A program made the position numbers and the translations under genes. Of a stretch of DNA of 64,000 nt, positions 45,109 to 54,972 are shown piece by piece. Each line of letters begins with the position of its first letter. Positions within the stretch are counted from its first letter, which is position 1. A model generated the notes under the pieces. It searched no databases. It saw nothing but the letters and a program-made list of their open reading frames with translations, and was not told where the DNA came from. The DNA is from Bacteroidota bacterium (GTDB lineage Bacteria > Bacteroidota > Bacteroidia > JABDFU01). Location: NCBI GenBank assembly GCA_013286655.1, contig JABDFG010000001.1:25459-89458 (forward strand), in the 5' to 3' direction.

Positions 45109-47055
45109 TTATTTGGCGATAACCTTGAATTCGGTACGTCTGTTTTTTTGCATATGCTCCGGTGTATCATTAGGTGCAACCGGCTTTGTGTCCCCGTATC
45201 CTTTGTAACTTAAACGCTCTTTAGGAATTCCGTTCGTCACTAAAAACTCATACACCGATTTTGCCCTGTTCTGAGAAAGTAAAACATTCGCTTTTTTATC
45301 ACCGGAATTGTCGGTATGTCCGCCTAATTCGATCCGGAGTGTTTTATTGGCAGTTAAAAAGGTGATCAGTTTTTGCAATTCTGTTTTTGATTCTTCTTTC
45401 AGATCAAATTTACCTGTTTCAAAAAATATATTTTTCAGTTCCACCGTGAGTCCAGTATCAATAGCTTGCAGCGGCACATCCATTAAAAATGGTTTTGAAA
45501 TCCCCTTGACCTCTTTTAACGAATAATTTTCCGAATAAAACAAATAGCCTGATTTGGATACATTTAATGCATAGTTCTTATCTGTTGGAAGGCAAAGCAA
45601 AAACTCTCCGTTACCCGGGTTCGATTCTGATTCAACAATTACTTTAGACGTTTCCAGATCAATCAATTCAAAAGCTGCAGCCAAAGGTTTCTTTGATCGA
45701 CTATCGTATACCTTTCCTTTTAAGTACGTAATTTTACCCGGCCTTGCCCCTTCGTACAGGTCAAAATGATAGATATCCAGTCCCCCATATCCCCCCGGTC
45801 GGTCGGAAGAAAAATAGGCCACATTACCCGAGCCGGATACCAGTAAGCTATTTTCATCACCAAAGGTATTAATGGGATAACCCAGATTGACAGGGTCACC
45901 CCAGTTTCCCTGATCATCCTTACGGACCACATATATATCCGATCCCCCCATTCCGACCCTGCCGTTGGAGGCGAAATACAATGTTTTTGTATCCGGATGG
46001 ATATAAGGAGATTCCTCCTTCCCTGGCGTATTTATTTTATTTCCCATATTAACAGGTGCTCCCCAGGACCCATCTGCATTTAAGGTACTTTGCCAGATAT
46101 CCGCATCGCCTTGTCCGCCAGGACGGTTGCTGAGGAAATAAAGTGTTTTGCCATCTGAAGAAAAACTAGGCTGGGATTCCCAGTATTTCGTGTTGATTGG
46201 CGCTCCTAAATTTACAGGTCTGCTCCATCGATCACCGGTCTTCCGGGAAACATAGATATCACAGTTTCCCTTTCCATCCGGCCGGTCACATCCCGTAAAA
46301 ATTAAAAACTGTCCGTCCGCCGAGAGAGCCGGAGCGCCCTCATTTAAGGGAGTATTGATGGGAGGGCCAATATTCATGGCTTCTGACCAATCCTGACCTT
46401 GTCGTTTACTCAGGTAAAAATCCTCCTGTGATCGCGCACCACTCTCCGTACGGGCACTCCTGGTAAATAAAAAAACCTGATCATCCGCAGTAATCGCAGG
46501 ATAATATTCAAAATCAGGGCTGTTAACCGATGCACCCATATTATGCGGCTCAAAAGGAACTGGGTGTTGAAGCTCTTGAATAGAAAACTCACAACTCCGG
46601 ATCATTAAGTCAGCTTCCCCATCCATCTTGTGACTAACCGATTTTGCGCCCATATATCTTTCCAGGTGAGCTTTGGCATCTGCATAATGTCCGAGCTTAA
46701 GTTCCACTTTACCTGCATAAAAAAAATTATTGGGATAAAAATCCGGATTTATTAAAAATGTTTTCTTGTATTGCTCTATTGCCCTTTCAAATTGGGCATC
46801 GTAAGCATACAACTCCGCAAGTAAAGCATGTGCCTCTATAAAATTGCTATCCTTTTCAAGGGCTCTTTTTAGCACTTCTATTGCCTTTTCAGGATATTGA
46901 TCCGCATATTTCTGAGCTTCTTCATATAATTTAATGGCTTTGCTACCCTTAATTGAATACACAACCGGCTGGGCAATCATCCGAACGATGGAAAATGGCA
47001 GCACCAGTATATAAATCAAAAAAACCACTTTTCGTAAACTTTCGTATTTTCCCAT
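45109..47055 (-). CDS. TPR / PD40 propeller / OmpA-domain envelope protein
   Basis: A 648-residue protein with an N-terminal hydrophobic segment (VVFLIYILVLPFSIVRMIAQ), TPR-like repeats (AIEVLKRALEKDSNFIEAHA, RAIEQYKKTFLINPDFYPNN), PD40 blades (LYFLSNRPGGQGDADIWQST, VAYFSSDRPGGYGGLDIYHF), one carboxypeptidase-regulatory-like domain (~residues 450-520) and an OmpA domain (IELGGHTDNSGDKKANVLLS, KNRRTEFKVIAK). It is the fourth PD40 protein in the window and has the same order as the 28688 gene with one fewer beta domain. Likely bound to peptidoglycan from the outer membrane side. It is followed on the same strand after queE. Confidence 0.88.
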   Translation of the reverse strand: MGKYESLRKVVFLIYILVLPFSIVRMIAQPVVYSIKGSKAIKLYEEAQKYADQYPEKAIEVLKRALEKDSNFIEAHALLAELYAYDAQFERAIEQYKKTFLINPDFYPNNFFYAGKVELKLGHYADAKAHLERYMGAKSVSHKMDGEADLMIRSCEFSIQELQHPVPFEPHNMGASVNSPDFEYYPAITADDQVFLFTRSARTESGARSQEDFYLSKRQGQDWSEAMNIGPPINTPLNEGAPALSADGQFLIFTGCDRPDGKGNCDIYVSRKTGDRWSRPVNLGAPINTKYWESQPSFSSDGKTLYFLSNRPGGQGDADIWQSTLNADGSWGAPVNMGNKINTPGKEESPYIHPDTKTLYFASNGRVGMGGSDIYVVRKDDQGNWGDPVNLGYPINTFGDENSLLVSGSGNVAYFSSDRPGGYGGLDIYHFDLYEGARPGKITYLKGKVYDSRSKKPLAAAFELIDLETSKVIVESESNPGNGEFLLCLPTDKNYALNVSKSGYLFYSENYSLKEVKGISKPFLMDVPLQAIDTGLTVELKNIFFETGKFDLKEESKTELQKLITFLTANKTLRIELGGHTDNSGDKKANVLLSQNRAKSVYEFLVTNGIPKERLSYKGYGDTKPVAPNDTPEHMQKNRRTEFKVIAK

Positions 47056-47066
47056 CCTGCTAATTG

Positions 47067-47693
47067 TTAAGGTATTCCCATATACTTATGTGTTTGCAAA
47101 GAAACATTCCATTTAGGATTGTTCATTACATAATCGATTATTTGTGGCATTATTTCATCCCGCCTACTCCATTCAGGCTGGAGGTATAATTTACAAGAAA
47201 CACCTACCTGTGCCGCGTTCTTCTCCCCCCATTTAAAATCATCTCTGTTGTGTACAATTACCTTCAATTCATTTGCCCTTGAAAAAATACCCGGAAGAGG
47301 TCTCGCTGTCTTTTTGGGAGACAAACAGATCCAGTTCCAGTCTCCGGTGAGAGGATATGCTCCGGACGTTTCAATAAACGTTTCTATCCCGCTCTTTTTA
47401 AGCTCCTGTGTAAGGTAATCGAGGTTATACATACTGGGCTCTCCTCCTGTAACAACTACGGCCCGGGAAACACTTTTTTTCACATGTTCAACAATATCAT
47501 CTGTTTTAGTAAGCGGATGAAGCGAGGCATCCCAGCTTTCTTTTACATCACACCAGTGACACCCCACATCGCAACCTCCTACACGAATAAAATAGGCCGC
47601 CTTACCGGAATGGTAGCCTTCACCCTGAATGGTATAAAATTCTTCCATTAAAGGAAGTTCTAATCCTCTCTCCAGTAAATCCGATTTTTCCAT
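47067..47693 (-). CDS. queE: 7-carboxy-7-deazaguanine synthase
   Basis: A 208-residue radical SAM enzyme: EFYTIQGEGYHSGKAAYFIR, cluster motif GGCDVGCHWCDVKESWD (C-x3-C-x2-C), VVTGGEPSMYNLDYLTQELK and IETFIETSGAYPLTG. These match QueE, which contracts the pterin ring to make 7-carboxy-7-deazaguanine, a precursor of queuosine. Other queuosine genes are not in the window. It lies 11 bases upstream of the PD40/OmpA gene on the same strand. Confidence 0.93.
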   Translation of the reverse strand: MEKSDLLERGLELPLMEEFYTIQGEGYHSGKAAYFIRVGGCDVGCHWCDVKESWDASLHPLTKTDDIVEHVKKSVSRAVVVTGGEPSMYNLDYLTQELKKSGIETFIETSGAYPLTGDWNWICLSPKKTARPLPGIFSRANELKVIVHNRDDFKWGEKNAAQVGVSCKLYLQPEWSRRDEIMPQIIDYVMNNPKWNVSLQTHKYMGIP

Positions 47694-47743
47694 GTGCAGG
47701 TATAGGCTCTAAAAAAGCCCTTCTTTTCTAACGTTAAAGTTAA

Positions 47744-47751
47744 TACTTTTG
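47744..47751 (+). promoter_or_regulatory. Putative -7 promoter element of the M16 peptidase
   Basis: TACTTTTG, a full match to TAnnTTTG, 30 bases before the preferred ATG at 47782. It overlaps the TTG chosen as start by the ORF track, which argues against that start. Confidence 0.45.
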
Positions 47752-47781
47752 ATCCCTTTCACCACCTCAATTACTTTGAAA

Positions 47782-50583
47782 ATGAACTATCTTTTAATCT
47801 TAGCGTTAACAATCACGACGCTTGCCCATAGCCTTGCCCAAACTCCTATCTGGATAACTCCTGTACCAATTGATTCAACCGTTCGTACGGGAAAATTATC
47901 CAATGGACTCACCTATTATATCAAGAAAAATGGAAAACCGGAAAAACGCGCTGAACTACGGCTTGTTGTAAATGCCGGTTCTAATTATGAGAATGATAAC
48001 CAGCAGGGCTTGGCTCATTTTGTTGAACACATGGCATTCAATGGAACAGAACATTTTAAAAAGAATGAATTAGTTAATTATCTTGAATCTGTTGGAACAA
48101 AATTCGGAGCTCATCTGAATGCTTATACCAGCTTTGATGAAACGGTCTACATGCTTCAATTACCTACTGATTCGGAAAAGATATTCAGGAAAGGTTTTCT
48201 TGTTCTGGAAGACTGGGCTCACAATCTGAGTTTTGACGATCAGGAGATAGAAAAAGAAAGGGGTGTTGTGATTTCAGAACGCAGGAACGGACTTGGCGCA
48301 AATGAACGTATGAATCAAAAGACACTGCCTGTTATTTATAAAGACTCCCGGTACGCAGAAAGGTTACCTATCGGCAAATTGGAAATACTTGAAAACTGCA
48401 AGCATGAAACCTTAAAACAATTTTATACCGATTGGTACCGGCCTGACCTGATGGCGATTATTGCTGTCGGTGATTTTGATGTAGATCAGGTGGAAAAAAT
48501 AATAAAGGAGCAATTTTCAACTATTCCTTCAAAAGAAAATCCGCGTCCCGTCCAACATTTTGAAGTTCCGGGAAACAACCAATTACTTATTGCAAAAGCT
48601 ACGGATAAGGAAGCATCCTCCACGATCGTAGAAGTTCTTTACAAAACACCTTATGAAAAAACGAGCACCTTGCTGGATTACCGCAGAAAATTAGTTTACG
48701 CACTTTACAACGGTATGATGAATGAGCGCCTGAGCGAACTTCAGCAACAAACCAATCCTCCCTTTTCCTATGCATCCATGAACTACGGAGCTCTTACACG
48801 TACGAAAAACATGTATTCTGGTTTTGCAGTTGTGCCAGAGAAGGGCATTGAACGGGGCTTGGAAACGCTTATTACGGAGAATCACCGGGTAAAACTATTT
48901 GGATTTTCTGATACCGAACTGGAACGCCAGAAAAAAAACCTTTTACGGGCTATGGAAAAACAATACAATGAACGTGACAAAACAGAATCAAGAAGTTTAG
49001 TCAACAATTATGTAAATAACTTTCTAAAAAATGATCCGGCACCTTCAATTGACTTTAAATATGACTTTTATAAAAAATATTTGCCCGGAATTACAATTGC
49101 GGATATCGATGAACTTGCCCGAAAATGGGTATCCGATGATGGAAAAGACATGGTTGTTGTGATAGAAGCTCCCGATAAACCGGAAGTCAACATCCCCTCA
49201 GATGAAAAAATCAAATCCATGTTAAGCAGCGTTATAAAAAAGGAACTTAAGCCTTATGAGGACAAGGCCACTGATAAGCCCTTAATGGCAACAAAACCAG
49301 TTACGGGTAAGGTGACGAGTGAGCAAGGGATAAAAGAACTGGGAATTACGGAGTGGCATTTATCAAATGGAGTAAAAGTAGTATTGAAACCAACGGACTT
49401 CAAGAACGACGAATTGCTTTTTAATGCAAGCAGTCCGGGAGGAAGCTCGTTGGTTAGTGATAAAGATGATATGTCTGCTTCTTTTGCTGCGAGTATTGTA
49501 GACGAATCGGGAATTGCTGACCTGGATAATATTACGTTGACCAAGATGCTGGCCGGCAAATTGGTTTCCGTTTCGCCCTCTATCAGTGAATTAAGAGAGG
49601 GTTTTAACGGAAGTTGCTCCCCCGCTGATCTTGAAACAGCACTTCAGTTGATTCATCTGTATTTCACGGATCCCCGCAAAGATGAAAAGGCATTTGCTTC
49701 TATGATGGAACGCTACAAAGGTTTTATTGAAAATCAGAAATCCAATCCTGAAAATGCCTTTAGAGATACCATCCAGGTAACAATGGCCCAGCATAATTAC
49801 CGGAGCAGACCATTTACATTGGAAAGTCTAAAGGAGATTGATTTGAACAGAGCCTTTGAAATCTACAAGGACCGCTTTGCCGATGCAGACGATTTTACCT
49901 TTTTCTTCGTAGGTAACTTTAAAACCGAAGAAATAAAACCGCTGATTGAACTCTATTTGGGCAGCCTCCCATCGACAGGAAGAAAGGAAACATGGAAAGA
50001 TTTGCATAACCGGTATCCGAAAGGTGTTATTAAAAAAACTGTTAAGCGGGGGATTGAGCCGAAAAGCTCCGTTCATATTGAATACTCCGGAACCTGCGAC
50101 TATAACCGCCAAAACAGGCTGACATACAATGCACTTATCAAATTGCTAAACATTAAACTGAGAGAAGTTTTGCGCGAAGATAAAGGTGGAACCTATGGTG
50201 TATCTGTTTATGGTTCGCTCAACCATTATCCGGTGCAGGATTATGAATTGTCTATTTCCTTTGGCTGCGATCCTAAAAATGTAAAGGACCTGAGTAAAGC
50301 AGCCTTTGAAGTATTGAAAAAAATCAAAAAAGATGGGGTTGATGATCCGGATCTGGTCAAGATCAAAGAAACCTTCCGGCGCGAATATGAAATTAATTTT
50401 AAGGAAAACAGGTTCTGGTTATCTGCTATAAGCAATAACTATTATGATGATGAGAATATCCTGGACATCGCGAATCTACCCAAAATGGCGGCTGCTATTA
50501 CTTCGGATGATCTGAAGAACGCAGCCAGCAAATACCTGAATCAAAGAAATTATGCCCGATTTTTGCTGATGCCGGAGAAATAG
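47782..50583 (+). CDS. M16 family zinc peptidase (two-domain, exported)
   Basis: ATG 47782 is preferred over the track's TTG because it yields the signal peptide [20 protein letters not shown]. The 933-residue protein has the inverted zinc motif [17 protein letters not shown] (HxxEH, ~residue 78) with the downstream Glu in [16 protein letters not shown], and a second inactive-type M16 half ([20 protein letters not shown] onward). The layout is that of periplasmic PqqL/pitrilysin-like peptidases. It should degrade peptides in the periplasm. Its 3' end overlaps folD on the other strand by 34 bases. Confidence 0.93.
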   Translation: MNYLLILALTITTLAHSLAQTPIWITPVPIDSTVRTGKLSNGLTYYIKKNGKPEKRAELRLVVNAGSNYENDNQQGLAHFVEHMAFNGTEHFKKNELVNYLESVGTKFGAHLNAYTSFDETVYMLQLPTDSEKIFRKGFLVLEDWAHNLSFDDQEIEKERGVVISERRNGLGANERMNQKTLPVIYKDSRYAERLPIGKLEILENCKHETLKQFYTDWYRPDLMAIIAVGDFDVDQVEKIIKEQFSTIPSKENPRPVQHFEVPGNNQLLIAKATDKEASSTIVEVLYKTPYEKTSTLLDYRRKLVYALYNGMMNERLSELQQQTNPPFSYASMNYGALTRTKNMYSGFAVVPEKGIERGLETLITENHRVKLFGFSDTELERQKKNLLRAMEKQYNERDKTESRSLVNNYVNNFLKNDPAPSIDFKYDFYKKYLPGITIADIDELARKWVSDDGKDMVVVIEAPDKPEVNIPSDEKIKSMLSSVIKKELKPYEDKATDKPLMATKPVTGKVTSEQGIKELGITEWHLSNGVKVVLKPTDFKNDELLFNASSPGGSSLVSDKDDMSASFAASIVDESGIADLDNITLTKMLAGKLVSVSPSISELREGFNGSCSPADLETALQLIHLYFTDPRKDEKAFASMMERYKGFIENQKSNPENAFRDTIQVTMAQHNYRSRPFTLESLKEIDLNRAFEIYKDRFADADDFTFFFVGNFKTEEIKPLIELYLGSLPSTGRKETWKDLHNRYPKGVIKKTVKRGIEPKSSVHIEYSGTCDYNRQNRLTYNALIKLLNIKLREVLREDKGGTYGVSVYGSLNHYPVQDYELSISFGCDPKNVKDLSKAAFEVLKKIKKDGVDDPDLVKIKETFRREYEINFKENRFWLSAISNNYYDDENILDIANLPKMAAAITSDDLKNAASKYLNQRNYARFLLMPEK

Positions 50584-51440
50584 GATTTTAAAGTGTTCTT
50601 CATTAATGAAACGATGGTCATGGGTCCAACACCTCCGGGAACAGGAGTAATGTAAGAACATTTAGGCGCCACTTCGTCGAATTTAACATCTCCAAAAAGC
50701 TTGTATCCGTTTTTAGAAAGTGCGGAAGGCAAACGGGTAATACCTACATCAATAACTACCGCTCCCTCCTTTACCATATCGGAAGTAATAAAATTGGCCT
50801 TACCTAAGGCAACAATTAAAATATCGGCTGCAGACGTTATTTCCCGGAGGTTTTCCGTTTTACTGTGTGCCAGGGTAACGGTACAATTTCCCGGATAAGC
50901 ATTTCGCGCCATTAAGATGCTTATAGGTGAACCAACGATATGACTCCGACCGACAACAACGCAATGTCTGCCATTTGTTTCAATTTCATAACGCTCCAGT
51001 AACTGCAGTATACCGTATGGAGTGGCGGGCAAATAAGTCGGCATGTCAAGCACCATACGGCCCAGGTTGGCCGGATGGAAACCATCTACATCCTTTAGTG
51101 GACTGATGGCCTCAATTATATTCTGTTGAGAAATATGCCCGGGCAAAGGCAGTTGGACAATAAATCCATCAATCCTTTCATCCCTGTTTAATTTCCCTAC
51201 TTCCTCCAATAATTCTTTTTCAGACAGTGTTTCCGGTAAACGGATAAGTGTTGAATGAAAACCCACCCTTTCGCAAGCCTTTACTTTCCCATTTACATAC
51301 GTTTCACTTGCTCCATCATTGCCAACAAGAATAGCTGCCAGATGAGGAACCCTTTCACCGCTTGACCGGATTTTGTTAACCTCGCCGGTCATCTCTGACA
51401 AAATTTCTTCTGCTATTTTTTTGCCTTCAATGAGTTTCAA
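50550..51440 (-). CDS. folD: Bifunctional methylene-THF dehydrogenase/methenyl-THF cyclohydrolase
   Basis: A 296-residue Fol[21 protein letters not shown] with the catalytic Lys, [56 protein letters not shown] and [20 protein letters not shown]. It interconverts 5,10-methylene- and 10-formyl-tetrahydrofolate with NADP+. The gene ends inside the last codons of the convergent M16 peptidase. Confidence 0.96.
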   Translation of the reverse strand: MKLIEGKKIAEEILSEMTGEVNKIRSSGERVPHLAAILVGNDGASETYVNGKVKACERVGFHSTLIRLPETLSEKELLEEVGKLNRDERIDGFIVQLPLPGHISQQNIIEAISPLKDVDGFHPANLGRMVLDMPTYLPATPYGILQLLERYEIETNGRHCVVVGRSHIVGSPISILMARNAYPGNCTVTLAHSKTENLREITSAADILIVALGKANFITSDMVKEGAVVIDVGITRLPSALSKNGYKLFGDVKFDEVAPKCSYITPVPGGVGPMTIVSLMKNTLKSYFSGISKNRA

Positions 51441-51513
51441 GGGAAAGAATTATGTTTATCGAATTATTAGGTCATTAAAATTAACATATCCTCAATTGGC
51501 TCATTACTCACTT

Positions 51514-51550
51514 CTTTTATTTTTATTGAGTTCATGAATGCTTCGCATTT
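51514..51550. repeat. Dispersed 37-38-bp intergenic repeat, copy 2
   Basis: CTTTTATTTTTATTGAGTTCATGAATGCTTCGCATTT-type sequence next to the ffh stop. Matches 44398-44435 apart from one substitution and one missing G. Confidence 0.75.
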
Positions 51551-51560
51551 GGCTAATTAC

Positions 51561-52898
51561 TTACTTGATTCCCATATTCTTCATCTGTCCCATCATCTTC
51601 ATCCTATTCTTTTTATCACCCATCATCTTCATCATTTTTCGCGTTTCGTCAAACTGTTTAATAAGCTTATTGACTTCCGTAACGGAAGTTCCGCTGCCGC
51701 CGGCTATTCGTTGCCGCCGGCTACCAGTAAGCGATTCGGGGTGTTCCCGTTCAAAGGGAGTCATAGAAGAAATAATCGCCTCCAATCCCTTAAATGCATC
51801 CTCCTTTATATCCACATCTTTCATTGCCTTTCCAACACCCGGAATCATACTTACCAGATCCTTCATGTTACCCATCTTCTTGATTTGCTGAAGCTGACCT
51901 ATAAAATCATTAAAATCAAATTGATTTTTTGCAATTTTTTTATGTAGTTTCTTGGCTTCCTCTTCATTAAATTGCTCCTGGGCACGCTCAACTAGTGTAA
52001 CAACGTCACCCATACCCAGAATACGGTCGGCCATACGCTGAGGATGAAACACATCCATCGCATCCATCTTTTCACCGGTACCTACAAATTTGATTGGCTT
52101 ATTAACCACCGATCTTATGGAAAGAGCGGCTCCCCCACGGGTATCGCCATCCAACTTTGTCAGAACGACACCATCAAAATCCAGGCGATCATTAAACGCT
52201 TTAGCTGTATTGACAGCGTCCTGACCGGTCATCGCATCTACAACGAATAAGATTTCATCCGGATGGATGGCTTTTTTAACGGCCTGCAACTCCTCCATCA
52301 TTTGTTCATCCACCGCCAGGCGGCCTGCTGTATCAATGATAACGACAGAATTTCCATTTTCCTTTGCCTGAAGGATCCCTGATTTGGCAATCGATACGAT
52401 ATCCTTAGAGGAGCGATCAGAAAAAACCTCAACGCCCAGTTGTTCTCCCAAAACATGCAATTGATCAATAGCGGCAGGACGATAAACATCACAGGCCACC
52501 AACAGTGGTTTTTTACCTCTTTTGTTCTTCAAATGACCGGCAAGCTTCCCCGAAAAAGTAGTCTTACCCGAACCCTGTAAACCACTCATTAATATAATCG
52601 TAGGGCTGCTCGAAAGTTTTATATCTGTCATCTCCCCACCCATCAGTAAAGTGAGTTCATCGTGCGTAATTTTGGTCAACAGCTGACCGGGAGAAATAGA
52701 TGTCAGCACATTTTGTCCCAGCGCCTTTTCCTTTACCGTATCCGTAAATTGCTTAGCAACTTTATAGTTCACGTCCGCGTCCAGAAGGGCCTTACGTATT
52801 TCCTTAATAGTTTCCGATACATTTACTTCGGTGATTTTCCCCTGACCCTTTAAAAGCTTAAAAGCCCTGTCTATTTTATCACTTAAACTCTCGAACAT
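51561..52898 (-). CDS. ffh: Signal recognition particle protein Ffh
   Basis: A 445-residue SRP54: N domain MFESLSDKIDRAFKLLKGQG, G domain with MSGLQGSGKTTFSGKLAGHL, VACDVYRPAAIDQL, IDTAGRLAVDEQMM and TKLDGDTRGGAALS, and a Met-rich M domain (MKDLVSMIPGVGKAM, ending MKMMGDKKNRMKMMGQMKNMG). It binds signal sequences as they leave the ribosome and, with FtsY, delivers them to SecYEG. The 4.5S RNA gene was not found in this window. Confidence 0.96.
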   Translation of the reverse strand: MFESLSDKIDRAFKLLKGQGKITEVNVSETIKEIRKALLDADVNYKVAKQFTDTVKEKALGQNVLTSISPGQLLTKITHDELTLLMGGEMTDIKLSSSPTIILMSGLQGSGKTTFSGKLAGHLKNKRGKKPLLVACDVYRPAAIDQLHVLGEQLGVEVFSDRSSKDIVSIAKSGILQAKENGNSVVIIDTAGRLAVDEQMMEELQAVKKAIHPDEILFVVDAMTGQDAVNTAKAFNDRLDFDGVVLTKLDGDTRGGAALSIRSVVNKPIKFVGTGEKMDAMDVFHPQRMADRILGMGDVVTLVERAQEQFNEEEAKKLHKKIAKNQFDFNDFIGQLQQIKKMGNMKDLVSMIPGVGKAMKDVDIKEDAFKGLEAIISSMTPFEREHPESLTGSRRQRIAGGSGTSVTEVNKLIKQFDETRKMMKMMGDKKNRMKMMGQMKNMGIK

Positions 52899-52977
52899 TT
52901 TATTTTTTTTAGATAAGTAAATTTAAAAAAAATTGAGCGGCTATTTAAATTTATTCCCATATTTATATTCATTCGAT

Positions 52978-52985
52978 TACCTTCG
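52978..52985 (+). promoter_or_regulatory. Putative -7 promoter element of the acyltransferase
   Basis: TACCTTCG, one base from TAnnTTTG, five bases before the ATG at 52991; a very short leader is implied. Confidence 0.4.
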
Positions 52986-52990
52986 TAAGA

Positions 52991-53866
52991 ATGAACCGGA
53001 TTAGTTATTACCTGACTCAGCCCTTTATTTACCTGATTTCACTTTGCCCCTTTTTTTTATTGTATGGCATTTCGGATATTACATTTCTGTTAGTATACTA
53101 TGTAATTGGCTATCGGAAAAAAATCGTTTACGAAAACCTCCGGAATTCATTTCCTGACAAATCCGAAAAAGAGATCAAGCATATCCAACTGAATTATTAC
53201 AGGTATTTGTGTGATCTGGGCCTGGAAACACTCAAAACGTTGACGATAAGCAGGGAAAAATCGCTAAAACACTGTTATCTTACACCGGAGACCGTCGATC
53301 TGTTCAATCGTTATTACACGGAAAACAAAAGTGTCATCATTGTGCTTGGTCATTTGGGAAACTGGGAATGGGCGGGTAACGCTTTTTCGCTTCAGTGCAA
53401 ACATCAATTGTACGTGATTTACCACCCTTTTACGAATCCCTTATTTGACAAGTTGATTATAAAAACCCGGACTCGTTTTGGCACTCAATTGATTCCCATG
53501 AAAGATACTTTCCGGCAAATGACAAAAAACAAAACAGTCTGTTCTGCTACAGCCTTTATTGCCGACCAAACGCCCTCTCCGGAAAATGCCCATTGGACAA
53601 CCTTTCTGAACCAGGAAACGGCCGTATTCAAAGGCACTGAGTTGATGGCTAACCGCTTTAATTACCCGGTCATTTTCATCCAGGTTGAACGTGTGAGGAG
53701 AGGTTATTATGCGGTAAAGGCAGAAGCTCAAACTGAACACCCAGCCGATACCGCCCGGGGATATATTTCCGAATGGCACACACAGGTGCTCGAAAAATGC
53801 ATAAACCTGAAACCTGAAACCTGGCTCTGGTCACATCGGAGATGGAAACATAAAAAGCCGGCTTAA
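52991..53866 (+). CDS. LpxL/HtrB-like lipid acyltransferase
   Basis: A 291-residue protein of the lysophospholipid/lipid A late acyltransferase group. An N-terminal hydrophobic segment (YLISLCPFFLLYGISDITFL) anchors it; the active-site motif is VLGHLGNWEWAG (H-x4-E form), and the substrate site TAFIADQTPSPENAHWTTFL and KGTELMANRFNYPVIF follow. It probably adds a secondary acyl chain to lipid A or a related lipid at the inner membrane. The ending ETWLWSHRRWKHKKP is typical. Confidence 0.9.
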   Translation: MNRISYYLTQPFIYLISLCPFFLLYGISDITFLLVYYVIGYRKKIVYENLRNSFPDKSEKEIKHIQLNYYRYLCDLGLETLKTLTISREKSLKHCYLTPETVDLFNRYYTENKSVIIVLGHLGNWEWAGNAFSLQCKHQLYVIYHPFTNPLFDKLIIKTRTRFGTQLIPMKDTFRQMTKNKTVCSATAFIADQTPSPENAHWTTFLNQETAVFKGTELMANRFNYPVIFIQVERVRRGYYAVKAEAQTEHPADTARGYISEWHTQVLEKCINLKPETWLWSHRRWKHKKPA

Positions 53867-53928
53867 AAATAAACCCAACAAGATAAATTTTGAACAACTT
53901 CTAAAGGATTTCCTAGTTTTATTTTTTT

Positions 53929-53936
53929 TACCTTTG
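53929..53936 (+). promoter_or_regulatory. Putative -7 promoter element of the desaturase
   Basis: TACCTTTG followed by CAATT, a full match to TAnnTTTG, 23 bases before the ATG at 53960. Confidence 0.5.
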
Positions 53937-53959
53937 CAATTATTTATTACTGAAATAAA

Positions 53960-54946
53960 ATGTTAGAAGGCAAAGACCTGATAATAGCAACCAAACCATT
54001 TGGAAAAGAGAATCGTTTCTTAAGTTGGTTCCATACCTTTGTTGCATTCTTTCTGCTGACCGGCGTCTTGGTTGCCGCTGCCGTAGCACCCTTTCTTATT
54101 ATGCGGATAATAGCCAGTATTTTGGCGGGCTTTGTATTTGTCCGGCTGTTCGTTATCTATCATGACTATCAGCATAAATCAATTCTTCAAAAATCAATCG
54201 TTGCCAAGGTCATTATGTATGTATATGGGCTCTATTCCCTGGCCCCTGCCAGCATCTGGAAACGTTCGCATGATTATCACCACAAGCATAATTCCAAATT
54301 GTTCAGCGCAAACATTGGATCTTTTCCGATCATGACCAAACAGAAATTCTTGAATAGCTCAGTGAAAGACCGGCGCGAATACTTAATGAGCCGGCATCCG
54401 ATAACCATTATGCTCGGATTTTTCTCCATGTTTCTGATTGGGATGTGCGTCAATTCGTTCCGGAGCAACCCAAGAAAACATTTCGATTCATTAATTGCAA
54501 TCGTCCTTCATGTTGGAGTAGCTGCCCTTCTTTTTATTTATTTTGGCTGGCAGGTATGGTTTTTTGTTTGGTTCCTGCCCTTTCTGATTGCTTTTGCCAT
54601 AGGCGCCTACCTTTTTTATGCACAACACAATTTTCCCGGCGTAAAATTCAAAGACAATACGGAATGGGCTTACGAAACAGCCGCTCTTGAATCCTCCAGT
54701 TATATGAAAATGAAAGCTTTTATGCGTTGGTGCACTGCGAACATCGGCTATCACCATGTGCATCATTTAAATTCACGTATCCCTTTTTACCGTTTGCCCG
54801 AAGCCATGGCTAAAATACCGGAGTTACAGCATCCGAAAGTAACTTCTTTTAATATCCGGGATATCATTGCTTGTTTTAAGCTAAAATTGTGGGATCCTGA
54901 AATACAACAAATGATCGGCCTGGATTCGCTAACCCTCACTACTTAA
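53960..54946 (+). CDS. Fatty acid desaturase
   Basis: A 328-residue membrane di-iron enzyme with the three histidine boxes: VIYHDYQHKS (H-x3-H), KRSHDYHHKHN (HDYHH) and YHHVHHLNSRIP (HxxHH). About four to six membrane helices separate them. It introduces a double bond into fatty acyl chains or modifies a related lipid, often in membrane fluidity control. It follows the lipid acyltransferase in the same direction with its own promoter-like motif, so both shape envelope lipids. Position specificity cannot be told. Confidence 0.9.
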   Translation: MLEGKDLIIATKPFGKENRFLSWFHTFVAFFLLTGVLVAAAVAPFLIMRIIASILAGFVFVRLFVIYHDYQHKSILQKSIVAKVIMYVYGLYSLAPASIWKRSHDYHHKHNSKLFSANIGSFPIMTKQKFLNSSVKDRREYLMSRHPITIMLGFFSMFLIGMCVNSFRSNPRKHFDSLIAIVLHVGVAALLFIYFGWQVWFFVWFLPFLIAFAIGAYLFYAQHNFPGVKFKDNTEWAYETAALESSSYMKMKAFMRWCTANIGYHHVHHLNSRIPFYRLPEAMAKIPELQHPKVTSFNIRDIIACFKLKLWDPEIQQMIGLDSLTLTT

Positions 54947-54972
54947 TGAATACGATCACGGCCTTAAGGGCA

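Noticed and set aside
47067-47693. Queuosine gene cluster
   Set aside because: Only queE is present; the neighbours are a PD40/OmpA protein and a peptidase.
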